Shown one piece after another: positions 1 through 14,100 of a stretch of 64,000 nt of DNA (positions are counted from its first letter, which is position 1; each line of letters starts with the position of its first letter). The notes beneath the pieces are model-generated. The model was not told the DNA's origin. It was given only the letters and a program-made list of their open reading frames with translations, and ran no database searches. Origin of the DNA: Liriodendron chinense. Taxonomy: Eukaryota; Streptophyta; Magnoliopsida; Magnoliales; Magnoliaceae. A program made the position numbers and the translations under genes. Where the stretch lies: the NCBI GenBank assembly GCA_003013855.2, contig ML058370.1:1426001-1490000 (forward strand), given 5' to 3'.

Positions 1-1420
1 TTTCATCTTCAGATAAGTAGGGTCATGCTCCCTATGGATCATTCACTAGTTCTGTCTCTTCTGGTCCTTGTACCAAAGAATTGGCTTCAATTATATTTGT
101 GCGGTTTTTCCATCAATAAATCGTCAACTGGCTAGATCTAGTAAGTGGACTCATCATGGTTCATACACATCACAATTAAAATAAAACAATATGCATATAT
201 AAATGAAGGGATGCCATGCAAAGTAAAATGATGCATCAAGTGGGATGATCCGTCCAATTGCTTGAGTTGGATGTCCATTAACCTGCATCTACCCTCCTTG
301 GGCAAGCTTCTACCATTTTGCTAGGCTTTTATATATTGTGGGCATCCAAGGATGGTCCCCCAGGTTACCCAATACTGTAAGTACCTACAAGTCTTCTAGA
401 GTAGTTCTTCATGTTACAATGCAGAATCGTTGTGCATGTGAATGATGAAGTGCATGTAATGCCACTTATCAACATATCGTAAGAATATTCATCTCTCCAT
501 ATGAGAGGTCGATTTCTATTTCTATAATTTCAATGATATACATCTTGTATAAAATCTGATCATGTGAATAATTATCCCATCTAATATTCATATATCATTT
601 AAGTAATTAAATATCATAATAAAACATGCAATTCGCAGCCAATTATACATCAATTAAACACAACAACTAATCACAGCCATCACAATAATCTACTTTAATT
701 GTAACAGAGAGGAAATATGTTGGGATCGCTTACCTTGATTCGGTAAAGATGATTTTGTATAACAATCTAATTAATTCAAAGTGAAGTTTCCTAAAATCAT
801 ATAAATGGAATCACTGACTGATCTTAATGGTTCACAGTTAGATTATGTACTTTAATTAATATAAATAATTCCAATCATTATTCAATGGTAATCTCACAAC
901 ATTGCCCTATTCTCATCCATTCGTGATTTTCATCATCAATTGCTGGGCACCACGATATTTCAAGAGAATCCAAACGGTTTAACAAGAGAATTTAGATTTA
1001 ATTGGTTTAGGGAGATCGTAAAAAATGAATCAAAATCTAGATTATAACCCCTGACTATATCAAATCTCGCTAAATTTAAAATCTCAAGATAACGAACTCA
1101 TGAATCTGAATTAATGTTATACATTTGGACAAGATCGAGACAATAGTCATGGATCTTTAGGTTTCCACTTCAAAATCTAAACGAATGTTATACCTTGTAC
1201 AAATTGCAATATTTAATGTACAACGAATTCAAATAAAATTCAATCACAATATCTGATATTACGATAAGAAAAACAGCATGAGGTCCACTCACCGATTCGT
1301 CGATTATTTTCAAACTCTACTTGATCCTGAGTCGATGAGTTGAGTTGTCGGCCACACGATCAACCCTGGATTTCTCTCTATCTATCTCTCGATTCCTTTC
1401 TCTCCCTCCCTTTCGATTCC

Positions 1421-1446
1421 CTCTCTCTCTCTCTCTCTCTCTCTCT
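1421..1446. repeat. (TC)n microsatellite
   Basis: Uninterrupted TC dinucleotide tract inside a pyrimidine-rich stretch. No gene is next to it. Confidence 0.85.
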
Positions 1447-2613
1447 TACTCAATTAGGGTTTTCTCCGTTTATCTTTTAATAGATACCGAAGAGAAATCA
1501 TCCATAATCCCCTTAAGAAGAGAGAATGACATCAATATAAGAAAGATGTTACGACCAACTAATCTTGACATTGAAGATTGAATTTGTTACAAGCGGGAAG
1601 AATGATTGATCTGGGTCGACAATTAATTGATGAACGCTAATTAAGTTGACCATTTCTTGGTTGGTTCGAATTTAAAATAAAGTTATAAGGATTCAATGAC
1701 TGATGTTGCTGTTTAAAGGAGGAAGTCATGTGTTAATGGCTAATTCACATTAAAGAAGTTTTTCTACATTTTAATCGTAATGGATGGTTTAGATTCATCC
1801 TATAAAGCTTACTGGTCCACTGTTGTGGAGATCTGGACTTATTTTATCAATGTGTTTGGAGTTTGAAAGATTTGGTTAAAGCCACATACAACTGAGAAAA
1901 TAGAAAGAAAATCACTTGCGGGAACTCTCTGATTGGTTAGTCAATGCAGGAAGTTGTTGGAGTGGTAAAGGCCGTTTGATTGAAAGGCTTGGATGATTGT
2001 GATTGGAGGAAGGAATTTCATGAGGATTATCAAATGCAACTTTTCGTAAATAGTTCTAACATGCATGAAAGCAGTTGAAGTCTCGATTTTGATGGGGACT
2101 TCTAAAATCCGGTATGTTTCAAAAATTTGGGTGGGGTCTAGCAATTTAAGTTGGTGCAATCCAATTCGGCTACTAGTTTCTCCAGATTTAGATTGCATAA
2201 GATTTAAAAAATGAGGTTGATCGAATGATCAACTGAGCCGTATCATAAGGTATTGGACAAGGAACAAGGAGGGTTACGAGTTTTGTTGAGTCTTCGAGCT
2301 GATGGACAGTATGGATCAAACGGGGTCCACTATGATGGATAGTTCAGAAGCATAAATGGGTCGTTGGTGCGGCTTCCTGGGTATGGACAAGCGAAGAAGA
2401 TTGAAGGAAAGAGATGAGGAGACGGTTTAGGCGATCAGTGAGTCAGCACTGACTCTGCTTGAAATTTTATTCTCATTTTTTAACGTGGGTTGTGAGCCCT
2501 ACTTGAGCTAGTTGTGGAGAGATCATCTCCGTCCATTAGTTTTACAAGACCACGTTAGGGTATGGGATAAAAAATGAGGTAGATTTGATGATCGGGCGGG
2601 CTGCCCATAGTTA

Positions 2614-2748
2614 GAAAATATGCACTGTTGGAAACTTTTCTTGAAATAGACGTAGATGGAAAATATGCATTGTTGGAAACTTTTCTTGAAATAGACGTAG
2701 ATGAAAAATATGCATTGTTGGAAACTTTTCCTAAAATAGACGTGGATG
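2614..2748. repeat. 45-bp tandem repeat, three copies
   Basis: Three consecutive 45-bp units starting at 2614, 2659 and 2704, each beginning with (G/A)AAAATATGC and containing GGAAACTTTTC. The copies differ at only a few positions. Because 45 is a multiple of three, the array stays open on both strands and produces spurious ORFs. No host gene is attached to it. Confidence 0.85.
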
Positions 2749-3781
2749 CTATATATAATACAAATTTGCCCTTTTTTGTTGGCCCGACTTCTACCGTCCG
2801 TAAATCTAATTTTGCCGTATGAATGAGCTAAAATTTGACCCAGGCTCACTATTTGTCGTGTTATTTCTAACTGCTCTAATTTGGGCCTTGATATCTGAAT
2901 AGTGACTAAGATGTTTTTTTAATGGTCTACGTCTTGTTGTAATTCAAAATAACATATATTAACGTTCTACGCGAAAATTAATCGGTAGTTTAGAAATATA
3001 CCCTACGATCTTTTTAACGAACTATTTTTTAAAAAATTTTAGCTGACCTGTTTGGAAAATACAAATATAATCGAAGGTCAGATGATATCTTAAAATTAAA
3101 GTAGATGGTTATAATCCTAATAATGTTTATAGGTTGTTGTACAATCGATTTCGAAAATGGATACGTCCAAAGTAATTTTATGAGGTGATCTAAATTAATA
3201 ATGTACACCATTTGATTCTAGCGATACGTTCACATATGCAAACTTATCTAGGTTGAGATTTCGATGGTAGGTTAATTATATTTTTAAGTGATGAAGGAGA
3301 TGAACGAATCAAATTTTAAATCTGATATATGTACAAATGGATTTGGAGATAGGGTAGTTCATTGGTTATAATCGGGTGATCTAAATTCAAAATGAATGGT
3401 TAGATATCTTTATCAGATGGTAATAAGTTATTTCACTAGTTGATTTTGTTAATTTAGTAAGAAAAATGGTTTATTCGACAATTCTTTTTAAGAATAAATG
3501 GTCAGATGACTTAATATATAAATGGAAAGTGCTATCTGTGGTTTAATCTTAGGCTAAGTTAGAGATGGTCGGTTAAGATTAATAAATCTACTCATGTAAA
3601 ATTGAATAAGTGTAACCATGCATACTCACATGCGCACTTAAAATTTCAGGTTGTTACAGACCCTCTCATAGGGTTAAGTGAAACATGGTCAAATGGCTAA
3701 CACATTTGCAGATATCATATTCCCATAAAAGTCACACACCCTTTAAAATAGAGATTGCATATGGGCAAGAGGGTGCTTCAC

Positions 3782-3930
3782 CCCTTCTCAAGTGGGAGAT
3801 TGAGTGAAGATAACCTCGTTTCAATACTTGAGGTCTTGTTATCGATTCTCATGGGGGGTGGCTAATATTGCAGTGTGACTAACAGGGTGGGTGGGTGTAC
3901 TAACGGTGGGGTGTGTACTAACTTAAAAAA
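3782..3930 (+). mobile_element. SINE-like element, 3' end with poly(A)
   Basis: The last ~100 bp (from AGGTCTTG near 3830 to the A-run ending near 3930) match a second copy found in reverse at 39856-39971, which has clean target duplications. The stretch TTATCGATTCTC resembles a Pol III B box and lies upstream of the shared GGGTGGCTAA motif. It ends in an A-run, as expected for a SINE. The 5' limit is uncertain, and no target duplication was found for this copy. Confidence 0.5.
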
Positions 3931-5461
3931 AAATCCTGTTCTACAACCTAGACCCTTACCCAGACCTTTACAGTTGCAAGCCAACCATAAGAGTCATTCA
4001 ATTAAAAGAATTTCACGATTCCCTGACCCTAAGGCGAGTCCACGAGCTCTGACTAATAGTAGATAAATATTCAAGTCTAATCGACTAGTGGTGACTCCAA
4101 ATATTCAAACACACATGCAACCTTGAAAAAAATATTGTATAACCAAGAAAATGAAACTAAGCCAAACAAATCATATACATATTGCATAGTGTTCAAAAGA
4201 CTGGTGAGCACGCGAACCTTCCAACTATTATCATCGAGACAAGACAAAAGGGTTGGGGCGTCACGTGGGTGGTGTCCATAGAGTAGGTCCCACCAAATGA
4301 TCATGACTGATAGACTAGATTCGATTTGTAGAAATCATATAATAAATGTGTTATTCTTAATAAATATGAATAATTGATTGTCTAAATATATGAGATGTGA
4401 TGATGGGCTCCAAATGTATCCATTATACCTTATAAGTGGTCTCCCCAGTACTCATGTACAACTAATTTGATAAATCTAATTTTATATTAGGCTTCTTAAT
4501 GTGTGTGATGATGAACTCATTTACGAGCCGTAATTAATGGGTCACAAGTGTCATGTAATACGCTGACTACATTTTAAGGGTATAATTTTTTTTTTCGAAA
4601 ATTAAGATAAAATTGGACCATTGAATGGATCATATGACTGGTCTTTATTATAGAAATAGATCAACTTGTCCAACGTAATACCGATTTAAACCATGGATCA
4701 TCGATCCAAATCATCTAAATTAAATAGTAATTAATTGAGTACCAAATTTACTATTAAAAATGTTCATTTAATGGGCAGATCGTCAAGATCTTAAGTTTCG
4801 ACCATCAGATCACATGATCTACTTAATATCACAATTCATTTATTACCTTGAAGCATTACATTGAAATGATATAAGTCTCATAACATAATCATGAGAAATG
4901 ATCCAGATAGGGCCTGGAACATTGATGACCATGATTATCTAATGATATAGCATGATGTAGTGGACTATTATGCAGTTAAATGATTCTACTATGTTTGTTA
5001 TGCCTAGATAATATGATTTATATAGTTAAATTTTCTTTTATACATATAAATTATGATTTATCATGCATACATCCATAGCCCATCATCATAAAAAATAATT
5101 TATCATACCTTTTAAGAGTTCTCTAAATAAAGTGACCATGGGCCCTCTTGAGTCTCTGTAGATTTTAGATCCAAAACATCACCCATTGTTGGTTTTTTAG
5201 ATGGTAGAAACATCTTTAGAAAGTCTTATATATTATTTTTATAATTATTAATTAAAGAAGTTATAAACTCAATTACATTGAAATTTAAGTATAATGTGTG
5301 CTAGGAATGAGGTCAATGGATCAAATATTAAGATTGTGTTGTTTTTCTTTTAAAGATTTTTTTTTTCAAAATTTTTAAAAGAAGTAACGTAAGAGGCCTT
5401 AAAGAACTTTAAAGGAAGTAATACCTTTGTTTAAAGAAAAACTAGTGGACGTATATAGCAC

Positions 5462-5497
<36 letters not shown>

Positions 5498-7279
5498 GTC
5501 GACGATCTTCACCGTCCATCTGCTTGAAGTTTTAAAATAGTTCATTTAGTATTTATTTTACGAACTTGATCTTACATACACCAAGTGAGCCCCACAATTA
5601 ATCTTGATGTATGATATTGATTGGTCCTAGAAGTGAATATTTATATATTTTGGAGTCTAATTAACATTGGACATTTCATGTAAAATATGTAAGATCGATC
5701 ATAACATGATTATATGGTGGACCGCACATGTCAAGAATATCATTTAAAATGGGCATTACCACACAGTCATGATTGATGTGATGGATTCAATCTTGATCTT
5801 TCAAGCAAATGTTTTAGAATATTTAGATTCAAAGTATACATGATGATTTTTTCAGGATCATAATCTCTGGTAAGCCCCACATAGAAATTGTAATTATAGA
5901 GTGAGCTCCATCATAAGATCTGATAGTTAGTAATCGACTTATGTGTAAATTAGCTTAAATGTAAAATTATTATTGTAAAACTATAATTTTATAGTATTTG
6001 ATGTGATGTGAACCATTTATCTTAAGATGTGATGGTGCGCCCCACAAAAATTGAACGCAATTCATAAATGGGCCACACAATCAATCTTGATATATAAGGT
6101 GAATCATTTTATGGTAAATCTATATATACTATTAGATAATCATGATAAGATCATTGCATGATCGTGTATTGGGCCACATATTTGAAAAGTGTCTCAGCAG
6201 TGGGTTCCACCACACTATCACAGGCGATTAATCTCAACCTTGGTATTTGAACAATTGATTAAATTGTGTAAAATAACTTGACCTAGGACTATGATCTTTA
6301 GTGGGCCACACCATAAGATCATATCTATCATATTAAAACATTTGTGTTTTCCATATCTTATATTATGTTATAATCCTGTAAGTGGTAAATCCATCATAGG
6401 TACTTAGTGCGAAGGTGAGCCCACATAAAATCAATCGTACTTTTGAAAATCTTATTCATCAAGTGTAAATATGAATTGAAGACCTTATAAATCTACATTT
6501 AGATTGTTGAAATTAGAAAAAATATCAAAATAATGATTTGGATCGTTAAATTGACGATTAGGTCTAATCTAACTGTTGATCAAGGGTTTAATCAACCAAT
6601 TAAGGGATTAAATTTAAAAAAATTAAGATTCACCTAACCTAGATTTAAATCGGATCATTTGATCAAGAATCAATCAGAGTCGTTGGACTAAATTTATAAA
6701 AAAAAGAAAAGAAAAGGAAATGAACGGTTTGATCAGGTGGATCTTAACATCTAATTATTTTAAAGGTTGATCTTCACCTTAAACCCACATGAATCATGAT
6801 CTAAACCCATGATCCTTAAAATATGAGTAAGATTTAATTAATGAATGGACCCAATTATTCACTTAAGTTCATAAATTAACCATCTTGAAACTAATATGAT
6901 ACAACCTTGATATTAATAATAAGATTATGAATTAGTTCGATATAAACCATATAAAATGTGTGTAAACTCTTGAATTAACAATTCAACTAGTCATAACCGT
7001 TTATTAAGGGGCGAACTGATCAAAATGAAAGATTAAATATATAGAAACTTAGATTCAACCGAAGGTTCTAATCAAAGTTTAACAATCGAATCAGAAGTAT
7101 CTCAGGTTGATTTGAAGATAAACGCAAAACAAATGGTTAAGATTGTTAAATCATGAACCAAATTGTGAGATATGACTAAACTAAAGGTATGGATCGATAG
7201 CTTGATGATCTAATTGTCAAATCAACGGTCAAGATTGTGTGTTAACAGATAATAGTTGATTAAATTATGAGATTGAGTA
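3931..7279. other. AT-rich intergenic DNA, no gene seen
   Basis: Long AT-rich stretch with no conserved coding frame. A GA microsatellite lies at about 5466-5494. Short motifs such as GGGCCACA and GTGGGCCCCA recur, resembling phrases of the foldback repeats elsewhere in the window, but no complete element could be delimited. Confidence 0.5.
5466..5494. repeat. (GA)n microsatellite
   Basis: Uninterrupted GA tract in intergenic DNA. Confidence 0.85.
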
Positions 7280-9937
7280 TGAAAGTAACTTACTGCCATA
7301 ACACCTAAAAGGAAACCCCACAAGAACAAAAAATTAAAAATCGGTTAACTAATCAAGCTCAAGTAGATCAAAAGAAGAATAAAGCATTTGGATAAGTAAC
7401 ACTACACTAGGATGATATTTCCAGCATGCATTCATTATGCATTCATGAATCATATGATATAATTGTTTATGTGATATATTCAACTGTATGAGGTGTGCTG
7501 TTGAAAGTGAACACCAGACATCTCGGAGACAAACGTCATTTAAATTTTCGGACAAAATTTTCAACTAGAACACAAATTGGTACCAATAGGGCATGCTCCT
7601 AAGGCTGCGGCCCATAGTTGAAAAGGGAGTATAGTCAGCTTTAAAATAGACTACTCAATGTCGAATGGGTGTTGGCAAGCCGAAAACTGTACACAACTAT
7701 TACCCTAGTGATTCTCGAGTATGGATTTATTTATATAATAGTCGACATATTTTGTTGATATTCTTATAAATATGATATGTATTAAATCATATGAATTATT
7801 ATTCCTTGTTATGCTTTTAGTTTATGGTGTTGTATATGGAAAATCATCCAAGGAAAGATATAGTGGATGCGTCTCCATGAAGATAACTTTAATGAACAAT
7901 TAGCCAAGGAGCTAGAAGAAGACAAGATAGTTTAGTTCTTATTATTATCAAGTTATTTATGTTTGAGTTATGTGATTTAGACATAGGCCTTAAGGCTATT
8001 TGATATTGAGAGATAATTAATATTAAGTTATATACTATGATGATGATAATTAAACATTTTATTTTAGTGGGTAAATATCTAAATTATCATTATCCTAATA
8101 TATAACTTCATAGCTAATAATTCAAGCATGATACCTAAATTGATGAAATTTGGATATTAAAGGCTGGAGTGTTACATGTTATATCTTATAAGTAGACCCC
8201 ACCATAAGCACATGTAAGGGAATGAATCCCTTAAAACACATATGTATTTTAGTCTTGTGAATGATTAAATATACATAATAGGATATTCCTTATATATGTT
8301 ATGTGGACATGCCCCACATGTTTTAAATGTATCATCTTAGTGGACCATATTATATGTACACATTTAATGAGTAAGCTTTATCTTGTATAATTGAACCCAT
8401 GATTATATGATTTTAAATTAAATATTTGGGCTTGCGATCGTTAAAATCTGGACCGTGTATATATAACAAAAAGAAAAGAAATCCTAACTATTGAGAGAGT
8501 GATCTAATCCTCAATCGGGTAATCCACCTGACTAAATAGGTGTTGAACTTTAAAATTCACCTGATCTGACAAGTCAACCCATTTGAACTATGGAATTAAG
8601 ATACAATGAAATGAACAATCGGATTGAATAATTCTATCATCCAATAACATTAACTAATAAATATTTTCTTAACTTATGAAGTTATCTTAAAGGCAAGATG
8701 TTCGATTAAAGGTTATGCATGCAAATTGCACCATTGATCTAGATTAATGACACTGATTTAGTAACTGTTTATCGAATTTAGTTATCCAATAATTGTATTG
8801 TAAATTTTAAGTGAAAACTTTTTTTATTAACTAATCATTAGGTATATCAATGGCTAAAAGAAGATACACTGAACTAAAAGAGCAACTTGGCAAGATAAGT
8901 TAAGAAGAAAACGAATTAACGAAAAGAAAACACATTACTCACATGCGGACATTACACTATGGTTAAGTAGTTGCAAACATCGATGGTAATACCCACATGC
9001 ATGTCATAACTTATGCATTGATGAAAGTTGTTTTTTTTACAATATAATGTTATGTTTTTAAAATTTTATACATATTAATACAACGTTTAGAAAGAATATA
9101 TATTTTGAAAAAAATATGTAATTATACCATTGAATGAAAATATATTTATTATATGTGAACACCAAACAACTCGGAGAATGAGTGTCCCGTAAATTAGATG
9201 GATATGAAGATGTCTTGGTGTGTGAATCCACACCCCTATATAGTACCATTAGAGCCTCTGTTTCTGGATTATAGGTCAGAAGGGGTAGGGGTTCTAAGCC
9301 ATTAGTTGGCTAACTCAAATTGGCTCACCTATGAATTTGGACTAGGCGATTGCGCATGGTGTCTAGAACACATTATGTGTTAGAGATCGACCCATGCAGG
9401 CAGAGTGGGTGTTGGTAGGCCGAGGCGAAAAAGATTAAACCCTAGTTGTTGAATGGACTAACTGTACTGAGAATTTGTAGAATATTGTACGCATTTAGTG
9501 ATTCATGCATACATTCTTTATATTATGAAAGCTTTGAAAATTATATGATCGAATCATACCTAGTTGTGAGAGCATGCGCAAAAACTATTTATTGAGCTTA
9601 TTGCTCACCCAGTTAGGATTTAACAATCTAGGATGAGGAGTAAACCCGTCGCATTTGAAAGTGGAGTTGTAATTTCAAGAAAGTTGTTTCAAAATTGAAG
9701 GAATGAAAAGAAAATAAAGAATAGTCTTATTCTTGCTTTAATAATATAATTTTATTTTCAATAAATTAATGTACACGGAAAACTTTTGATTATTTAATGA
9801 TGAATTCTCTTTGATATTTGCATCATGTATGAATAATTAAAATAAATGGTTGGTTTTATTTAACTCGTATAAAGTATTACATCCATGACTAGGTAACTGA
9901 GTTGAGAATGCTCGGGTGCCGAAATTCGGGGTATGAC
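7280..9937. mobile_element. Decayed LTR-like blocks, two related copies
   Basis: Two diverged blocks share the same order of motifs. One is at about 7424-7710 (GTGAACACCAGACATCTCGG near 7508, GTGGGTGTTGGCAAGCCGA-like near 7665). The other is at about 8994-9460 (GTGAACACCAAACAACTCGG near 9155, GTGGGTGTTGGTAGGCCGA near 9406). The second block runs into CCGAAATTCGGGGTATGACA ending at about 9937, and the first toward GGAGTGTTACA near 8177. Both are plausible LTR 3' ends. No gag or pol coding remains. Assignment to an LTR family is inference. Confidence 0.35.
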
Positions 9938-10194
9938 AATGTGCCTTAGTAAACTAGTGTTAGATTCTTTGCACCTAGTGCGGACGCTTTTATGAAGAAA
10001 TCTCTCACAAGATAGGTATAAAAGAAGATATTTAGGTGTTAAGCACTGAGTTAACCTAGATAGGTGCTAGGTCTCCATTTGATACATTTAGCCTTATTTA
10101 GAGGAGTGATAAACTCCATGTCAATAGTGTTAGATACATGATCTTTGTGAGGTCCACAAATATTATACATATAGTATCTACTTTTGTGACGTCC

Positions 10195-11115
10195 CACCCA
10201 GGGACACGATATTGTCCTGCTTTGGCCAAAGGCCTCACGGCTTTGCTCTCGAGGTTGCCTCCAAAACGCGTCATATCCATATGGTGGGAACTCCACTTAT
10301 AGCCCAGTCCGAAGGTCACTCCCTTTCCGATGTGGGATTGAGTCCAAGGCCCTACCAACTGGAGCGATATTTTTGAAGCCCGACCGATCCCAACGGGACC
10401 CGGATGACAACCCTCGCTCGGACCACAGTCAGGCTGCACAAGGACCCTCCCCCCCAACGGGAGACAGAGCGACCCCGCTCTGATACCATCTGTGACGCCC
10501 CACCCAGGGACACGATATTGTCCGCTTTGGCCAAAGGCCTCACGGCTTTGCTCTCGGGGTTGCCCCCAAAACGCGTCATATTCATATGGTGGGAACTCCA
10601 CTTATAGCCCAGTCTGAAGGTTACTCCTTTTCCGATGTGGGATTGAGTCCAAGGCCCTACCAACTGGAGCGATATTTTCGAAGCTCGACTGATCCCAACG
10701 GGACCCAGATGACAACCCTCGCTTGGACCACAGCCAGGCTGCACAAGGACCCTCCCCCCCAACGGGAGACAGAGCGACCTCGCTCGGACCACAGCCAGGC
10801 TGCACAAGGACCCTCCCCCCCAACGGGGTCGCTCTATCTCCCGTTGGGGGGGAGGGTCCTTGTGCAGCCTGGCTGTGGTCCGAGTGAGGGTTGTCATCCG
10901 GGTCCCGTTGGGATCGGTCGGGCTTCGAAAATATCGCTCCAGTTGGTAGGGCCTTGGACTCAATCCCACATCGGAAAGGGAGTGACCTTCGGACTGGGCT
11001 AAAAGTGGAGTTCCCACCATATGGATATGACGCGTTTTGGGGGCAACCCCGAGAGCAAAGCCGTGAGGCCTTTAGCCAAAGCGGACAATATTGTGTCCCT
11101 GGGTGGGGCGTCACA
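10195..11115 (-). mobile_element. TRIM/SMART-like LTR element, head-to-head
   Basis: A 921-bp insertion flanked by the exact 5-bp duplication ACTTT (10190-10194 and 11116-11120). It starts TGTGACG and ends CGTCACA. It contains a ~296-bp unit at 10195-10490, a second direct copy from 10491, and an inverted third copy from about 10830 to 11115. All share CCCACCCAGGGACACGATAT, a TCCCACATCGG-type motif and an AACGGGAGACAGAGCGACC segment. On the minus strand a tRNA-Met primer-binding site follows the LTR end by 2 nt. A ~58-bp GC-rich segment is itself duplicated near 10710-10825. No protein is encoded; the overlapping open frames are by-products of the repeats. TRIM assignment is inference from size, primer site and target duplication. 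Confidence 0.65.
10477..10488 (-). other. tRNA-Met primer-binding site of the TRIM-like element
   Basis: Read on the minus strand, the sequence is TGGTATCAGAGC, the standard plant LTR-retrotransposon primer site matching the 3' end of initiator tRNA-Met. It lies 2 nt past the LTR terminus CGTCACA, which sets the element's orientation as minus. Confidence 0.75.
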
Positions 11116-11120
11116 ACTTT

Positions 11121-14100
11121 GTTTATAAGATTTTATTGTTTATTCTAGGCCTCAGAGGAAAAGTTAGCCACATTTACAACTAAGGTGGGCCACACGATAA
11201 CAAATAATGAAAAATGGGATGCCAAATATAGGTTTGTGTGTTAGGGTCACCATGATGTGTATCTTTCATTCCATTAGGGTGAAGTGAAGATACATAAGTC
11301 AACTTGATCCAAAACTTTGACATGTCATACTACATGAAAAGTGAGTAATTTTACATTGTTCCAATTGGTATGGCTCATCAATATTTCAATCAGGCTAATC
11401 TTTGTGGGTACAGTTAAAATACGAGTTACAGACAAATTGGACTTACATAAACAACACTGGTGGACATCACAGAGCTTAGGCATTTTACAAGCTACGCATG
11501 TTGTAAGCAATTCTAGTATAAAATATTTATAGATTATACAAGTGGCCCATTGATCAATGATCCAAACTGATGATATGATACTCCCACTGTGAATGCTTCA
11601 TGCACTAAAAATCTCCCACATAAAAATATCCTAAATCTTTAAAGAAATAAAGTATTATTTTCATTTCACCGACCAAAGGCCAAATATTCATTAGCCTAGA
11701 CCTTTCAATTCACGAAGCTTTTAGAGCAAGTGTCACTCACCATACATCTTGAATAAGTAAATCATGGTCTTACTTATACAAATTTAAAAGCTTTTGGAGT
11801 ATAACAAAATACCCATGGTTGTCTAGGGTATGATATACATAGGTGGACCCTAACAACTAAGTAGCTTAGAATTATTAAATGCTTTTTATTTCAACATTTT
11901 GCTCAATTCCTTCCGCTATAAGGAACTTGTCAATTATCCAATATGCGCGAGGATGCTAAGCGGTTGAGGTTATGTTTGGTACCGGTGTTCCTCTATCCTA
12001 ACCCAGCTAAGGAAATTTGATTTAGGCATTATTGGGTTTGAATATGAATAGTATATAATATGAGGCAATTGCCTTGAATCCGGGTAACTTAGCTTCATCT
12101 TCTTGAGTCTAATTTCGATTGGGATTAAAACCTATAATAAGATTAGGATTTGAGTTTGGTCAAAATTCAAGTTCCGAACTCATGTCAGTTTAAGTTTTAA
12201 TTTCTTCTCAAATATTACCTAATAATTTTAGTACTCATCAATTCATTAAGGAATGTGTTATTTTTCAGCTAACCATCCTTTCTTGGCACCTCTTCTCCAT
12301 GTCACTTTTATCAATGCCATTTAAGTTAGCCAAATATTCATTCACATGGCATGTATATTCAAGATGGAGCCCTTTCATCTTTTGGGCCCTATTATGGATG
12401 AGCGTATGTTGAAAGCCACAATTACTTCTATAATCCTAACCCATCAACTAGACGAATGATCCAAATTGAATATGTGTGCCACATGTATAAAAATTGTGCT
12501 ACATAACTAATTTAGATATAAATTTAGCAATCCATTCTATTAAAATAACATTCTATAAGTTTATAAATCTCTTCTTCATAAATTTAAACCCGCCAATCAA
12601 TATCGACTTATTATACTTAGAAGTCTAAAAAGTAATTTTGACAAAAAAAATTACCTCAAGAATACAATGAAACAAAGATCTTTATGTATTTGTTTTTAAA
12701 AATTCAAGTTGAGCTATGACTCAAAATGTATTAGTCAGTTAAAAACTTAAAATATTTAAATTAGCATATCTATTAAGAAAGTGTCATTTATTAAATGTTT
12801 GAGATGGTATAATCATAATGAAATTAGTTTAGCAAAAAATTATAATGATACATTTCGTTTTTGTTAAATTCTTAACTCATAAATTTCTCGAGAGATTTTC
12901 AAACTTTGAAACTTTTCACAAGGATTATAGAAGGTAACAATTCCAAATGATTAATTAAGTTAAAATCAGAAGTAATTTAATCGATTTGAGAACATAAACA
13001 AGTTTCAGGAAGAAGAATTCAAAATTAAAGAAACTAGAGCGCTAATGATCCACTTGTAATTAATCATTAATGTTAATTAATTCATTCAAGCATAATACTC
13101 AATTAAAATCGAAGTCCTGTCTCTATCTAATTGGAAGAAAGTCTCAATCAAAGCATAATCACAATCCAAAACAGATTTTGAAAATTCAGAACTTTAGTTC
13201 TACTTTAATGTGGAGAACTTGAACTAATGGAACTACGAAGCATTAATTGTATTCGAGGAATTGTGATAGATTAAGAATTTTCATCATTCAAATCTCATAA
13301 AATCAATTTGATCAACTTTAGAAACTCATAAGCATCCCATGTATCTACTAATTATAAGAGATCTTTAGAATTCTTCAAAATTATCTACTTTATTTAAACT
13401 AAAAGTCTGAAAAATTCAACATTAAAGCTCAAAGTACTTAAAATAGATGAGTTAGAACATTAAGAATGACTATAAGTTTCACCTCTTAGCTATAACTAAG
13501 AGGTTTAGCTAACCTAAGACATTATTAAACTAAAGCTCTCAGAAAAATAAAGAAAAACTAATACTAGAACTAGAAAAACTTAAAAATTGAAGAAGAAGAA
13601 GCTCCATTTTGAATCTCCCTACCTCTACCATGTTTGGGACTCTTTTAGGATATCTAAGGAGTAAAAATGACCCCCTTTATATAGAAAAAATCATGTATTG
13701 ACTCTTGGATTGCATAAACATTTTGCACTGGTGTCAGTCATCTATCGATCGCACATGGCTGTCGATCGGTTGCAAGCCATCGGATAACCAATAGTAACAA
13801 ACTTTCAAATTTTTCTTCATCGATCGACCAGTCGCAAGTGACCATCGACTGGTCGCTAATGCACTTCTTCAATCCAGCAAGGTCAGGTCTCAAAACAACA
13901 GTTTCTGGGAAAATTCGGCTGATCGCACCTTGTCGGAAACAGATTGTATGGTACCGTCGGCCGGTCACAAGTGACTGGTGATCGATCACTTTTTGTTGTT
14001 TTCTTCTGCACTTCAACTTTTAATTTCTTTCTTCTGTGGCTTGCTTCTTCCCATCTTTGGTTTATTGTGGCTTGATCTCCTGAGCACTCTAAATCATCAT

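Larger units (their letters stand above)
1..3780. other. AT-rich intergenic DNA, no gene seen
   Basis: No reading frame here looks like a conserved protein, and the short open frames are low-complexity or AT-driven. There is a TC microsatellite near 1421-1446 and a 45-bp tandem repeat at 2614-2748 (separate entry). A segment ending in GTTGTTACA near 3657 resembles the terminus of an LTR, but no partner end was identified. Probably decayed retrotransposon sequence; that is an inference from composition. Confidence 0.5.

Noticed and set aside
7349..7564. 71-residue minus-strand ORF
   Set aside because: It lies in a decayed LTR-like block whose sequence recurs near 9155; no domain.
10051..11148. 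Six overlapping ORFs of 67-222 residues on both strands
   Set aside because: They are all translations of the same direct and inverted LTR-like repeat units; the same peptides recur in different frames and no domain is recognisable.
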